A stretch of 64,000 bases of DNA from Olivibacter domesticus (GTDB taxonomy: Bacteria > Bacteroidota > Bacteroidia > Sphingobacteriales > Sphingobacteriaceae): assembly GCF_900109575.1 (NCBI RefSeq), contig NZ_FOAF01000002.1, positions 186,001 through 250,000 of the forward strand. Reading direction: 5' to 3'. The notes under the pieces were generated by a model that saw only the letters and a program-made list of their open reading frames with translations, made no database searches and had not been told where the DNA came from. Positions 28,643-37,580 of this stretch are shown here, piece by piece; the stretch's first letter is position 1, and each line of letters starts with the position of its first letter. Both the position numbers and the translations under genes were made by a program.

Positions 28643-29581
28643 ATGATTCCTACAAATAATATAATGATGATAAGGCCTGTAGGCTTCAGGTATAATGAGG
28701 AAACGGCCGTTAACAATAAATTTCAGCAAATTTCATCGACAACGGAAGTGCAAAACCAAGCGCTTAAACAGTTCAATGATTTTATCGATTTATTAAGAGA
28801 AAATGAGGTAGAGGTTAACCTATTTGAGGATACACAACAACCTTCTACCCCAGACGCATTGTTTCCCAACAACTGGATTTCTTTTCATGAAGATGGGACA
28901 GTCATACTTTATCCAATGTTTGCAGAAAATAGACGAACAGAAAGACGTTCTGACATTTTAGAAGTATTATCTAGAAAATATCATATACAGCGAACAGTCG
29001 ATTTAAGTTACTACGAGAAGTCGAACCTCTTTTTGGAAGGTACCGGCAGCATGGTGCTTGATAGAGAAAACAAAATTGCTTATATGTGTTTATCACCGAG
29101 AAGCGATAGGGAACCTCTTTACGCATTCTGCAAAGAGATGAATTATTTACCGATAATTTTTGAGGCAGTAGATGCTTCCGATCATGCTATATATCATACA
29201 AATGTAATGATGTGCATGGCAGATAAATTTGTTGTAATATGCAGTGAGGCTATAAAAAGCAAAAACGAACGCCTTGAAATCATAAAGTCATTTAAAAAAA
29301 ACAAGAAAGAGATTGTAGAGATCTCTTTACAGCAAATGCTACATTTTGCTGGTAACATGATAGAAATCACAAACAAATCGAATGAAAATCTGTTAGTTAT
29401 GTCTGAACAAGCATATTTATCACTCAATAAGGCACAAATATCATGCTTATCAAAACAAGCAAAAATTATTTATACCCCTTTAGATATTATAGAAAAAAAT
29501 GGAGGCGGAAGCGCTCGTTGCATGATTGCAGAAATTTTTCTTTCTCTCAACAATACCCCAGGAAGTACACATACCCAATAA
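28643..29581 (+). CDS. ctlX: Citrulline utilization hydrolase CtlX-type (arginine deiminase-related)
   Basis: A 312-residue amidinotransferase-fold protein: NIMMIRPVGFRYNEETAVNN, FPNNWISFHEDGTVILYPM, LEGTGSMVLD, HTNVMMCMADKFVVIC, and near the end GGGSARCMIAEIF with the putative nucleophile C293. These match my memory of the CtlX/citrulline ureidase family, which hydrolyses citrulline to ornithine, CO2 and ammonia. The GTG three bases upstream is possible, but the ATG at 28643 is preferred. It follows the arginine deiminase gene by 13 bases, and the pair would convert arginine to ornithine without carbamoyl phosphate. A dimethylargininase-like activity is the main alternative. Confidence 0.75.
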   Translation: MIPTNNIMMIRPVGFRYNEETAVNNKFQQISSTTEVQNQALKQFNDFIDLLRENEVEVNLFEDTQQPSTPDALFPNNWISFHEDGTVILYPMFAENRRTERRSDILEVLSRKYHIQRTVDLSYYEKSNLFLEGTGSMVLDRENKIAYMCLSPRSDREPLYAFCKEMNYLPIIFEAVDASDHAIYHTNVMMCMADKFVVICSEAIKSKNERLEIIKSFKKNKKEIVEISLQQMLHFAGNMIEITNKSNENLLVMSEQAYLSLNKAQISCLSKQAKIIYTPLDIIEKNGGGSARCMIAEIFLSLNNTPGSTHTQ

Positions 29582-29670
29582 ATTCAATTTCTTTACATCA
29601 TTTTTATAAAACTCTAGTATCATATATCGATTTAAAATCACATTTTTGCAAAAATTTTTAATTAAGATAA

Positions 29671-31059
29671 ATGCAAAGCTATCAGGAATTTCTTGACTTA
29701 AGTGTTGGCTTTCCGCAAGACGGATTTGACATCATAGATGACGAATTATATTTTCATGATTTAAATTTGATGGAGATGATAGAGACTTATGGCACTCCCT
29801 TAAGATTTACCTATCTCCCAATTATCAGTAAGAAAATTCAGCAAGCTAAAATATTGTTCCAAACTGCTATTTTAAAAAATAATTATAGAGGTTCATATAA
29901 ATATTGCTACTGTACAAAGAGCTCCCATTTCAGACATATAGTTGAAGAAGCTTTAAAAAATGACATTCATTTAGAAACTTCATCAGCTTTCGATATGCCT
30001 ATGATAGATGCGCTAGAGAAAAAAGGAGTAGTTTCAAAAGATATAACGGTAATATGCAATGGATTCAAAACTTTTCAATACAAGCAGTACATCATAGACA
30101 TGCTACATGATGGGTTTCAGAATATCATTCCCGTTTTAGATAATAAGGAAGAATTTAATTTGTACGATGATGAGGTGGAACTAGATACTCCTTGCAACTT
30201 AGGTATCCGCATAGCTGCAGAAGAGCAACCCGACTCACAATTCTATACATCACGACTTGGCGTAAGAATGGAAGATGTGATAGACTTCTATAACACGAAA
30301 ATTGTACATAATCCTAATTTTAAAGTTAAACTACTTCATTTCTTCATTAATTCTGGTATTTCCGATACACCTTATTACTGGAATGAGCTGGAAAAATATG
30401 TGACGCTATATTGCAAGTTCAAGAAGATCAATCCAGATTTAGACACACTTGATATTGGTGGCGGAATGCCGTTCAAAGACTCATTGGTGCACGACTTCGA
30501 CTATGAGTATATGGTGAATGAAATTGTCAACCGTATTAAACAAATTTGTGCTCAACATGAGGTAATGGAACCCGATATTATTACAGAATTCGGTAAATAT
30601 ACGGTTGCTGAAGCCTCAGGCATCCTTTACAAGGTTTTGGGGAGGAAACAGCAAAACGATCGCGAAAAATGGTTAATGCTAGACGGTTCATTCATAACAA
30701 ATTTACCCGATGTATGGGCATTGAATCAAAAGTATATACTATTACCAATTAATAATTGGGATTCAGAATATGAAAGGGTGAATCTTGGAGGCATAACATG
30801 TGATGGGCAAGATTATTATAATCAAGAAGCACATATGAATAATGTTTTTATGCCGAAAACGAGAAAAGTGCAATACCTTGGTTTTTTTCATACAGGTGCT
30901 TATCAAGAAGTATTGAGTGGCTACGGCGGCATACACCATTGCTTATTACCCTCACCGAAACATGTAATCATCAGAAGAAACAGAGATGAGACCTTCAATT
31001 TTGAGGTTTTTGGAGAGGAACAGAATTCTAAGCAGGTACTAAAGATATTAGGTTATTAA
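29671..31059 (+). CDS. PLP-dependent (fold III) arginine/ornithine decarboxylase-like enzyme
   Basis: A 462-residue alanine-racemase-fold decarboxylase. The PLP lysine is probably K83 in YKYCYCTKSSHF; DIGGGMPF (phosphate-binding glycines), EFGKYTVAEASG and GGITCDGQDYYNQ (catalytic Cys region) follow. Bacteroidetes homologues of this length are generally called arginine decarboxylase (biosynthetic, SpeA-like), although they are about 200 residues shorter than E. coli SpeA. In this setting, behind enzymes making citrulline and ornithine, the substrate might be arginine, ornithine or a related amino acid. It lies 89 bases after ctlX on the same strand and may be in the same transcript. It ends at an inverted repeat. 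Confidence 0.78.
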   Translation: MQSYQEFLDLSVGFPQDGFDIIDDELYFHDLNLMEMIETYGTPLRFTYLPIISKKIQQAKILFQTAILKNNYRGSYKYCYCTKSSHFRHIVEEALKNDIHLETSSAFDMPMIDALEKKGVVSKDITVICNGFKTFQYKQYIIDMLHDGFQNIIPVLDNKEEFNLYDDEVELDTPCNLGIRIAAEEQPDSQFYTSRLGVRMEDVIDFYNTKIVHNPNFKVKLLHFFINSGISDTPYYWNELEKYVTLYCKFKKINPDLDTLDIGGGMPFKDSLVHDFDYEYMVNEIVNRIKQICAQHEVMEPDIITEFGKYTVAEASGILYKVLGRKQQNDREKWLMLDGSFITNLPDVWALNQKYILLPINNWDSEYERVNLGGITCDGQDYYNQEAHMNNVFMPKTRKVQYLGFFHTGAYQEVLSGYGGIHHCLLPSPKHVIIRRNRDETFNFEVFGEEQNSKQVLKILGY

Positions 31060-31073
31060 TAATTTTGTATATT

Positions 31074-31110
31074 CTTACAGGTTATTCAACTGCTATAAAT
31101 AACCTGTAAG
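31074..31110. terminator. Inverted repeat between convergent decarboxylase and NlpC/P60 genes
   Basis: A perfect 13-bp stem, CTTACAGGTTATT (31074-31086) with AATAACCTGTAAG (31098-31110), and an 11-base loop. No T-run follows in either direction, so it may act as a bidirectional RNA-end hairpin rather than a strong intrinsic terminator. Confidence 0.65.
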
Positions 31111-31136
31111 ACCCACCATAAGGAGTTTGGATTTCG

Positions 31137-31925
31137 TTACGTGGTAATAAATCGCTTTATAATGCGTAATTTATGTGTGTATTTTCCCGCCTCCTTCGAG
31201 TAAATCCCAGTACTATCAATCTGATCAATCTTTACTCTTCCAGAAGCATGTATGATTTCTTCATGGTTTATTATAATACCTACATGAGTTATGCGCCCTT
31301 CTTCATCATCAAAAAAAGCGACATCCCCAGGTTGAGCCTCTTGTAGAAAATCGATAGCTTTACCTTGTTCTGCCTGTTGCCATGCGTCCCGTTTTATAGG
31401 GTATCCGAAATGTTTGAAAACAATTTGTACAAGTCCCGAACAATCAATACCAAATACCGATCGGCCACCCCAAAGATAAGGAGCATTTAAATAAAATCGT
31501 GTAACTTCTTCTACATCTAACAAAAAACTATCTTTATCAGGCTCCCTAGATAGACCAAGAAAAAGGTAATCGGTAGAATTGATACTAAAGCTGTCATCTT
31601 CCAAAAAGGGTAAAGTACTTCCTGGAAGCAAATGTAAACTTTCTTCCTTGCCTAACTTTAACAGCATTGCGTGAGTAGATAAATCGGCAATATGTTGTAT
31701 TTCTGTTTTAAGTAAATTGAAAGACTCAGCGTCGATCTCTATTTGCTGTCGTGCATCTATCCAGCCTTCATAGTCATCGTAGGCTATCTTTATATATAAA
31801 TATTCTCCATCTTTTCTTAATACTTCAAAAGTTTCTCCAAAAAGCAATTGAGTTAACATTTCACTTTTATGACCAATACCAGCCCTTACCGGAATAACTG
31901 GTAGATTACAAATTCCGTACACCAT
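31137..31925 (-). CDS. NlpC/P60 family cysteine peptidase with SH3-like N-terminal region
   Basis: A 262-residue protein. Residues about 1-120 look like two SH3b-type wall-binding domains (EVLRKDGEYLYIKIAYDDYEGWID); residues about 140-262 are the NlpC/P60 domain with C162 (GIDCSGLVQ), H214 (RITHVGIII) and a polar H226. The arrangement is that of gamma-D-glutamyl-L-diamino-acid endopeptidases (YkfC, dipeptidyl-peptidase VI), which cut murein-derived peptides. There is no signal peptide, so it is probably cytoplasmic and serves peptidoglycan recycling. A -7 box TATCTTTG lies at 31950-31957. Confidence 0.88.
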   Translation of the reverse strand: MVYGICNLPVIPVRAGIGHKSEMLTQLLFGETFEVLRKDGEYLYIKIAYDDYEGWIDARQQIEIDAESFNLLKTEIQHIADLSTHAMLLKLGKEESLHLLPGSTLPFLEDDSFSINSTDYLFLGLSREPDKDSFLLDVEEVTRFYLNAPYLWGGRSVFGIDCSGLVQIVFKHFGYPIKRDAWQQAEQGKAIDFLQEAQPGDVAFFDDEEGRITHVGIIINHEEIIHASGRVKIDQIDSTGIYSKEAGKYTHKLRIIKRFITT

Positions 31926-31949
31926 GATAAACTAAATGTAAACCTTTCA

Positions 31950-31957
31950 CAAAGATA
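31950..31957 (-). promoter_or_regulatory. Possible -7 box of the NlpC/P60 gene
   Basis: Minus strand TATCTTTG, about 24 bases before the ATG at 31925. No -33 box at the expected spacing. Confidence 0.35.
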
Positions 31958-32088
31958 ACTTATTTATAGGCTATTTTAATAGTGTCGACTGATTGTATTA
32001 ATTGAACGACTGAAATATATCTACTTTGTCAGGTATTCAAACTAAATTGTATAACAATTGTTATCATTACAATCTAATTACATTGACC

Positions 32089-32583
32089 ATGACAGATTCA
32101 ACATTAACTATAAAAACTCAACGAATTCTAATAGCTGTTGAAGACAGTAAATATTCGGAGAAAGCTGTAAGGTATGGCTATCACCTGGCGCAAGCCCTAG
32201 GGTGCCAAGTAGCGCTTGTGCATGTCATAGATCCCCCTACTACAAGCGCTTATGGAGCAGTCGATCCAATCATGGGAGTTAATCCTGTTTATATACCAGA
32301 AATAAACGAAGTTCAGGAACAAGCTTCTGAAGACCTATTGAATAGACTTTCTTCTATGTGGACTGGGACAGGAGACGGTGTCACAACTATTAGTAAACTG
32401 GGACAACCAAGGCAGGAAATAATAAATGCTGCCAGCGAATGGCAAGCAGATTTAATTGTTCTTGGAACACACGGCAGAACCGGTTTTGATCATTTTATTT
32501 CGGGAAGTGTATCAGAAGGCGTAGCCCGCCATGCTATTTGCCCTGTAATTATTGTTCCATATAAAGATGAGGAACATCAATAA
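32089..32583 (+). CDS. Universal stress protein (UspA family)
   Basis: A 164-residue single-domain Usp. It has the N-terminal RILIAVEDSKYSEKAV, the strand QVALVHVIDPPTT and the ATP-binding glycine motif LGTHGRTGFDHFISGSVSE (G-x2-G-x9-G-S). The ATG at 32089 is chosen; an in-frame TTG at 32026 would add 21 residues without similarity to the family. ATP-binding Usps are cytoplasmic dimers induced by nutrient or membrane stress; the ligand and partners are not evident from context. The stop codon overlaps a long terminator hairpin. Confidence 0.9.
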   Translation: MTDSTLTIKTQRILIAVEDSKYSEKAVRYGYHLAQALGCQVALVHVIDPPTTSAYGAVDPIMGVNPVYIPEINEVQEQASEDLLNRLSSMWTGTGDGVTTISKLGQPRQEIINAASEWQADLIVLGTHGRTGFDHFISGSVSEGVARHAICPVIIVPYKDEEHQ

Positions 32584-32633
32584 ATTAAAGGGAGTTAAAC
32601 GTTTGATACCAAACGTTTAACTCCCTTTAATTT
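32582..32633. terminator. 24-bp perfect hairpin shared by the stop codons of usp and ferredoxin genes
   Basis: Arms 32582-32605 and 32610-32633 are perfect reverse complements with a four-base loop (ATAC). The arm outer ends are the stop codons of the two convergent genes (TAA at 32581-32583; TAA of the minus-strand gene at 32632-32634). Both strands end in T-rich sequence, so it should terminate transcription in both directions. Confidence 0.9.
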
Positions 32634-32982
32634 ACTCAGCATGTAGCCATGCCTTTTTAGCAAGAAGTTCTTCCTGAGTTTCTCTCACATCCTCATCATC
32701 CACACAACAGTCTACAGGACATACCGCTGCACATTGAGGTTCATCGTGAAATCCCACGCACTCTGTACATTTATCAGAAACAATATAATATATTTCGTCA
32801 GATATAGCTTCTTGAGCTTCATCTGCGTTTAACGTCGCTCCGTCGCCAAAATCAATTACGCCGCTAAGCTCCGTTCCATCAGAAAAACGCCACGCCATAC
32901 CCGCATCATAAATAGCGTTGTTTGGGCATTCAGGTTCACATGCTCCACAATTAATGCACTCGTCTGTAATTTTAATTGCCAT
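32632..32982 (-). CDS. 2[4Fe-4S] ferredoxin (Alvin type)
   Basis: A 116-residue electron carrier. Cluster-1 ligands are C9-x2-C12-x2-C15-x3-C19 ([11 protein letters not shown]); cluster-2 ligands are C72-x2-C75-x8-C84-x3-C88 ([17 protein letters not shown]), the eight-residue insertion being typical of Alvin-type ferredoxins, followed by a C92-C93 pair. A 50-residue acidic stretch separates the clusters. It is transcribed divergently from an acyl-CoA reductase gene 131 bases away, a possible redox partner. No clear two-box promoter was found. Confidence 0.9.
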   Translation of the reverse strand: MAIKITDECINCGACEPECPNNAIYDAGMAWRFSDGTELSGVIDFGDGATLNADEAQEAISDEIYYIVSDKCTECVGFHDEPQCAAVCPVDCCVDDEDVRETQEELLAKKAWLHAE

Positions 32983-33113
32983 TATCTTCTTAAAAATCCG
33001 TTTATACCTTATTTTTGCAAATAATTCTTTCTGTATTATCTACAAATTTAGTAGTTTTTCAGCAAAAATTATAGTAAATCGATGCAAATATAACATTTTA
33101 ATATCTTTCTGGT

Positions 33114-34151
33114 TTGAGCAAAAATAATTTGACAAGCGATCAACGCATAATCGCCTTTAGCGCCCTCGGAGCCTATATAAGAAATGATTCTCAAGATATT
33201 GAACAACTTATTCAGGTAGCAAGCAACTATAACAGTTGGTTTACTCCCACTTATATTAAGGCAGCCCTTAAAGCAATTGCTCATAATATGACATTCGAAG
33301 GACTTTCCAGTTGGATTGAACCCTTTCTCCCGGCAATTAATCCACCGACGGATAAAGTGTTAGGGTTGGTGCTAGCAGGCAATATTCCTTTAGTTGGATT
33401 TCATGACATTCTTTCTGCACTTATTTCCGGCTATAAGGTACAAATTAAGTTATCATCGGACGATAAAATTATTATCCCCCATTTATTAACCGAGCTAGTT
33501 AAAATTGAACCAGCTTTTGCTGCCTATATAAGTTACACCGAAAGAATAAAAAACTTTGACAGCATTATAGCTACTGGAAGCAATAATACCTCACGTTATT
33601 TCGAATATTATTTTAAAAATGTTCCCCATGTTATCAGAAAAAACAGAAACAGCGTGGCGGTCATTCATGGAGATGAAAGTCAACTTGAATTAGCGCAATT
33701 AGGACATGACCTCTTTGATTATTTTGGATTAGGTTGTAGGAATGTCTCTAAAATATATTTTCCGAAAGATTATCCGTATAGCAGTTTTTTTGAAGCCATT
33801 GAGCCCTTTAAGTACATAATCGATCACCATAAATACAACAATAATTACGACTATAATAAGTCTATATATTTAGTAAATGGCGAAAAACACTTGGATAACG
33901 GTTTTCTACTGCTGAAGGAAGATGAGCGCATTGCTTCCCCTCTCGCGGTAGCTTATTACGAAAACTATCAGAATCTGAGTACATTGATAGATCATTTGAA
34001 CGAACAAGAGGAGCAAATCCAATGCATTGTAAGCAATAAACAAATAGCTACCTCAGCTCCATGCTTCCCCCTGGGTCAAAGTCAACAACCGGCATTAGAT
34101 GACTATGCTGATCGTGTAAATACCTTGGAATTTTTGGTGAGAAATAAATAG
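33114..34151 (+). CDS. LuxC-like acyl-CoA reductase
   Basis: A 345-residue protein matching the LuxC/acyl-CoA reductase family: LGLVLAGNIPLVGFHD (nucleotide-binding turn), SIIATGSNNTSRYFEYYF, RKNRNSVAVIHGDE and FDYFGLGCRNVSKIYFP with the candidate catalytic C208. The family reduces acyl-CoA or acyl-AMP to an aldehyde with NADPH. The start is TTG at 33114: an in-frame TAA lies four codons upstream and the next ATG (residue 59) would remove the first 58 residues. The ferredoxin gene lies divergently upstream and an acyl-CoA dehydrogenase gene convergently downstream. The physiological substrate is unknown; membrane-lipid aldehydes are one possibility. Confidence 0.8.
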   Translation: MSKNNLTSDQRIIAFSALGAYIRNDSQDIEQLIQVASNYNSWFTPTYIKAALKAIAHNMTFEGLSSWIEPFLPAINPPTDKVLGLVLAGNIPLVGFHDILSALISGYKVQIKLSSDDKIIIPHLLTELVKIEPAFAAYISYTERIKNFDSIIATGSNNTSRYFEYYFKNVPHVIRKNRNSVAVIHGDESQLELAQLGHDLFDYFGLGCRNVSKIYFPKDYPYSSFFEAIEPFKYIIDHHKYNNNYDYNKSIYLVNGEKHLDNGFLLLKEDERIASPLAVAYYENYQNLSTLIDHLNEQEEQIQCIVSNKQIATSAPCFPLGQSQQPALDDYADRVNTLEFLVRNK

Positions 34152-34232
34152 GTACATAAGCGCTAATCATTTAACGATTAAGGGCGAAAGCACAATACTA
34201 CCTAAGCATGATTCCGCGTTATACAGCAGGCA

Positions 34233-35591
34233 TTACACAAAAGCGCTCATGCCAGTTATTGCTCTACCTACAATTAAGGAGTTGATTTCTTTTGTCCCTT
34301 CATATGAATAAATTGCCTCTGCATCTGCAACAAAACGGGCGACATCATGTTCCAGTAATATGCCATTCCCCCCCATTACTTCTCTTGCTTGGCTCACAAT
34401 ATCCCTTGTCCTTAGTGAACAGAAAACTTTCGCTAATGAGGCATGTTCATCCTTAAGCTCACCAGCATCCTGTATTTCAGATAGACGGAAAACTAAGGTT
34501 TGCATCGCTGTTAAATTAGAAAGCATTTCCACTAAATGATTTTGAATCAACTGAAATGAAGCAATAGGCTTTCCGAATTGTTTTCTTTTACGTGTATAAT
34601 CTAATGCACTTTCGTAGGCGCCTCTAGCACAACCAACGGCCATCCAAGCAACACCAGCCCGTGTCATCCGTAAAACATTCGCGGTATCTTTAAATGAATT
34701 AGCCAAAGGCATCCGATCTTTTTCGTCAATAACACAATCCTTTAAGGTAATTAACCCATTCTGAACAATCCTTAAGGCCATTTTACCCTTTATCTTTTCC
34801 ACTTCAAATCCTGGAGTACCTTTTCGCAAAATAAACCCTTTTACTTCACCATCGTCGATATCTCTTGCCCAAATAATAATTAAATCTGCAAAAGTTGCAT
34901 TACCAATCCATTTCTTTTGTCCGTTGAGCACCCAACCAGTTTCAGTTTTTTTGCATGTAGTGGTTAATCCGCCGGCTGCTCCAGACCCAACTTCAGGTTC
35001 AGTTAAGCCAAAGGCTCCAATCTTTTCCATTTTATTCATTTGGGGCAACCACTCTTGCTTCTGCTCCTCAGATCCGCACAGATATATCGACCCCATAGAT
35101 AGGCCACTTTGTACACCAAAAAAGGTCGCGATCGACGCATCTACCCTAGCCATTTCCATAGCTAATATCCCTTCCATTAAAAAGGATCTATTTGGACATC
35201 CGTATCCTTCATAGGTAATTCCTGCTAAACCGAGCTCTCCAAATTTCGGAATTAATTCAAATGGAAATTCATCATGCAGCCAATACCTGTTTACCAAAGG
35301 TTTCACCTCTTTCTCCATAAATTCTCTGACCTTCAACTGTAAGGCTCTGTCTTCAGTATTTAAGCGTTCACTTAACTCATAAAAATCTGCGTTTATTGGC
35401 GGCAATTCTCGTTTCTTCCCCTTGCCCTCCATCATCTTCATCAGTCCCTTAAGCTGGTTATCATCAAGTTTTGAAAACCCATCCATTATTTTTGCAAGGT
35501 CAACCTTTTGAGAAATTTTTGTCAATTGGTCAAAATCAATATGTTTTAACAGCCCTATGACTTGTTTTATTTTTGTGAATGTGTTTGGCAT
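34233..35591 (-). CDS. Acyl-CoA dehydrogenase (glutaryl-CoA dehydrogenase-like)
   Basis: A 452-residue FAD enzyme. An N-terminal extension of about 60 residues precedes the acyl-CoA dehydrogenase domains: KFGELGLAGITYEGYGCP, GAFGLTEPEVGSGAAGG (FAD contacts), WIGNATFADLIIIWAR and KRKQFGKPIASFQLIQNHLVEML. The catalytic glutamate is E431 in YEGTKEIN, the position used by glutaryl-CoA dehydrogenase, and VMGGNGILLEHDVARF is also as in that subfamily. It would act in fatty acid or lysine/tryptophan catabolism. It stands alone. Its 3' end converges on the acyl-CoA reductase gene. Confidence 0.87.
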   Translation of the reverse strand: MPNTFTKIKQVIGLLKHIDFDQLTKISQKVDLAKIMDGFSKLDDNQLKGLMKMMEGKGKKRELPPINADFYELSERLNTEDRALQLKVREFMEKEVKPLVNRYWLHDEFPFELIPKFGELGLAGITYEGYGCPNRSFLMEGILAMEMARVDASIATFFGVQSGLSMGSIYLCGSEEQKQEWLPQMNKMEKIGAFGLTEPEVGSGAAGGLTTTCKKTETGWVLNGQKKWIGNATFADLIIIWARDIDDGEVKGFILRKGTPGFEVEKIKGKMALRIVQNGLITLKDCVIDEKDRMPLANSFKDTANVLRMTRAGVAWMAVGCARGAYESALDYTRKRKQFGKPIASFQLIQNHLVEMLSNLTAMQTLVFRLSEIQDAGELKDEHASLAKVFCSLRTRDIVSQAREVMGGNGILLEHDVARFVADAEAIYSYEGTKEINSLIVGRAITGMSAFV

Positions 35592-35707
35592 ATTTTGTTT
35601 ATTCTAACGTACTAACAATAAACTGGCAAAAGGGTTTGCCTATATATGTTTTCCTTAATTAACGTAGGTCTTCAAATCACCACTAGGTGTCGAATTAGAC
35701 TTCTAGT

Positions 35708-37393
35708 TTATTTCATATTTAATCGCGATTTTTTATATCCATAGAGGAAATAGATAATTAATCCAACGATTAGCCAAATCGCAAAAATAATCCAATTGCT
35801 TGCACCTAGCTCGGTCATTAAATATAAATTTACAAGAATACCTGCTATAGGTAGTGTAGAAAAATTAAATTTATAACTGGCAATAGCCAAAACGATCCAA
35901 GTAAGCCAAAAAATGATTGTCAGTGATTTATGTTTGACGATATCTGCGAAGGAAAGAGACGTCCATTCATTCAAAACTGCATCGCCATAAACGTATAGAC
36001 CTAACAAAGTTATTATTAAAGCAATGCCAACAAGAAATTTACCATTTACATATGGTACGCGAAATTTAGATTGCTTGGAAATACCTTTGTGATCTAGGTA
36101 TAGAACGCCTCCACATACTAATATAAACGCAAAAAATGTTCCTACACTTGTTAAATCCACAAAAAAATCCATTTTAAAAAAAAGAGCGGGAATTGTAACT
36201 ACTACTCCAGCGATGATAGTAGCAAAAGCAGGTGTTTTATATTTTGGATGTATTTTGGAAAATTTCGGCCATAATAATCCATCTCTACTCATCGTCATCC
36301 AAATACGTGGCTGCCCAAGTTGAAAAACTAATAAAGCGCTTGTTATGGCAATAACAGAGCTAACAGATATAACACCTGCCATAAAGTCCAATCCCGTAGA
36401 TTGGAAAACGAAAGCCAAAGGATCATTTACATTTAGTTCTTTATAGTTAACCATTCCCGTAAGTACGAGTGTGATGGCAACATATAGTATTGTGCATATT
36501 AGTAAACAATAAATCATTGCCCGCGGCAAATCTCTTTGCGGGTTCTTACACTCTTCTGCTGTAGTAGATATTGAATCGAAGCCTATAAAAGCAAAAAAAA
36601 CAGCCGCTACCCCACTTAAAACACCTTTCATACCATTTGGAGCAAAAGGAGTCCAATTGTCTGGCTTTACATAAAAAGCACCGCCTATAATTACTAGTAA
36701 TACAACGCTTACTTTTAAAATAACCATAATATTACTTGCCGTTCTCGATTCCTTGATACCTATATAAACGAGCCAGGTTACTAAAAAAGTTATTAACCCC
36801 GCAGGTAGATTGCAGATTAAGGCAAAATCGCCGATATGAGGAGCATGCTGATAAGTCATAGCAGCAGCTCTTTCCGAGGTACTTAACACCTCCATACCAC
36901 CTTTATTTAATTTATTAAAGGCTTCATAGGCAGCTTCTGAAGAGGTCGTTAACCATGAGGGAATAGTAATACCAAACCCTTTAAGCATACTGACAAAATA
37001 CTCCGACCAAGAGATAGCAACCACCATATTAGAAACGGCATATTCAAGGATTAATGCCCAACCAATTACCCACGCAAATATTTCTCCGAAAGCAACATAA
37101 GCATAAGTGTAGGCACTTCCCGAAACAGGTACTGTGCTTGCAAATTGTGCATATGACAAGGCCGTAAAAACACATGCAATAGCAGTAAAAACAAATAAAA
37201 GGGAAACTGCGGGACCACCATTATAGCTCGCCAAACCGATGGTACTAAAAATACCTGCACCAACAATAGCCGCTATGCCAAGAGAGACCAAATCTTTTAC
37301 TCCAAGTACTTTTGCTAGGCCTCCGCCACCTACATGAAGAGAATCATGTTGAATCTGTTCAACAGTTTTTTTGCGGAAAAGTTTATTTGACAT
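35708..37393 (-). CDS. APC superfamily amino acid permease (cationic amino acid transporter-like)
   Basis: A 561-residue protein with about 14 hydrophobic segments. The N-terminal GLAKVLGVKDLVSLGIAAIVGAGIFSTIG contains the helix-1 GxGIF substrate-binding break; helix 6 carries FFAFIGFDSISTTAEECKNP and the helix-7/8 loop has RDLPRAMIYCLLICT, the standard APC/CAT consensus. The size and the E-C-K-N-P-Q-R-D block suggest the CAT subgroup, which takes arginine or lysine, but a general amino acid substrate is possible. The gene is a single minus-strand unit with AT-rich flanks. No promoter box was recognised. Confidence 0.88.
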   Translation of the reverse strand: MSNKLFRKKTVEQIQHDSLHVGGGGLAKVLGVKDLVSLGIAAIVGAGIFSTIGLASYNGGPAVSLLFVFTAIACVFTALSYAQFASTVPVSGSAYTYAYVAFGEIFAWVIGWALILEYAVSNMVVAISWSEYFVSMLKGFGITIPSWLTTSSEAAYEAFNKLNKGGMEVLSTSERAAAMTYQHAPHIGDFALICNLPAGLITFLVTWLVYIGIKESRTASNIMVILKVSVVLLVIIGGAFYVKPDNWTPFAPNGMKGVLSGVAAVFFAFIGFDSISTTAEECKNPQRDLPRAMIYCLLICTILYVAITLVLTGMVNYKELNVNDPLAFVFQSTGLDFMAGVISVSSVIAITSALLVFQLGQPRIWMTMSRDGLLWPKFSKIHPKYKTPAFATIIAGVVVTIPALFFKMDFFVDLTSVGTFFAFILVCGGVLYLDHKGISKQSKFRVPYVNGKFLVGIALIITLLGLYVYGDAVLNEWTSLSFADIVKHKSLTIIFWLTWIVLAIASYKFNFSTLPIAGILVNLYLMTELGASNWIIFAIWLIVGLIIYFLYGYKKSRLNMK

Positions 37394-37580
37394 AAAGTAT
37401 GGAGTTAATAAATTTCATTCTTTATTAAATTTAGTTATTTATGAAGTTCAAAACCGTTTAACTCGACCAATCTTGAAGAGAGTGCCATTGTATTTACATT
37501 AAACAGGTCTAGTGACTAAATAAGGCCCAAACATAAAAAAATTATTTTATTACTTGGAAGAGGATATATGTATTTTGATT

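Noticed and set aside
29443-29661. 72-codon frame overlapping the end of ctlX and the gap before the decarboxylase gene
   Set aside because: Starts deep inside ctlX in another frame and has no recognisable content.
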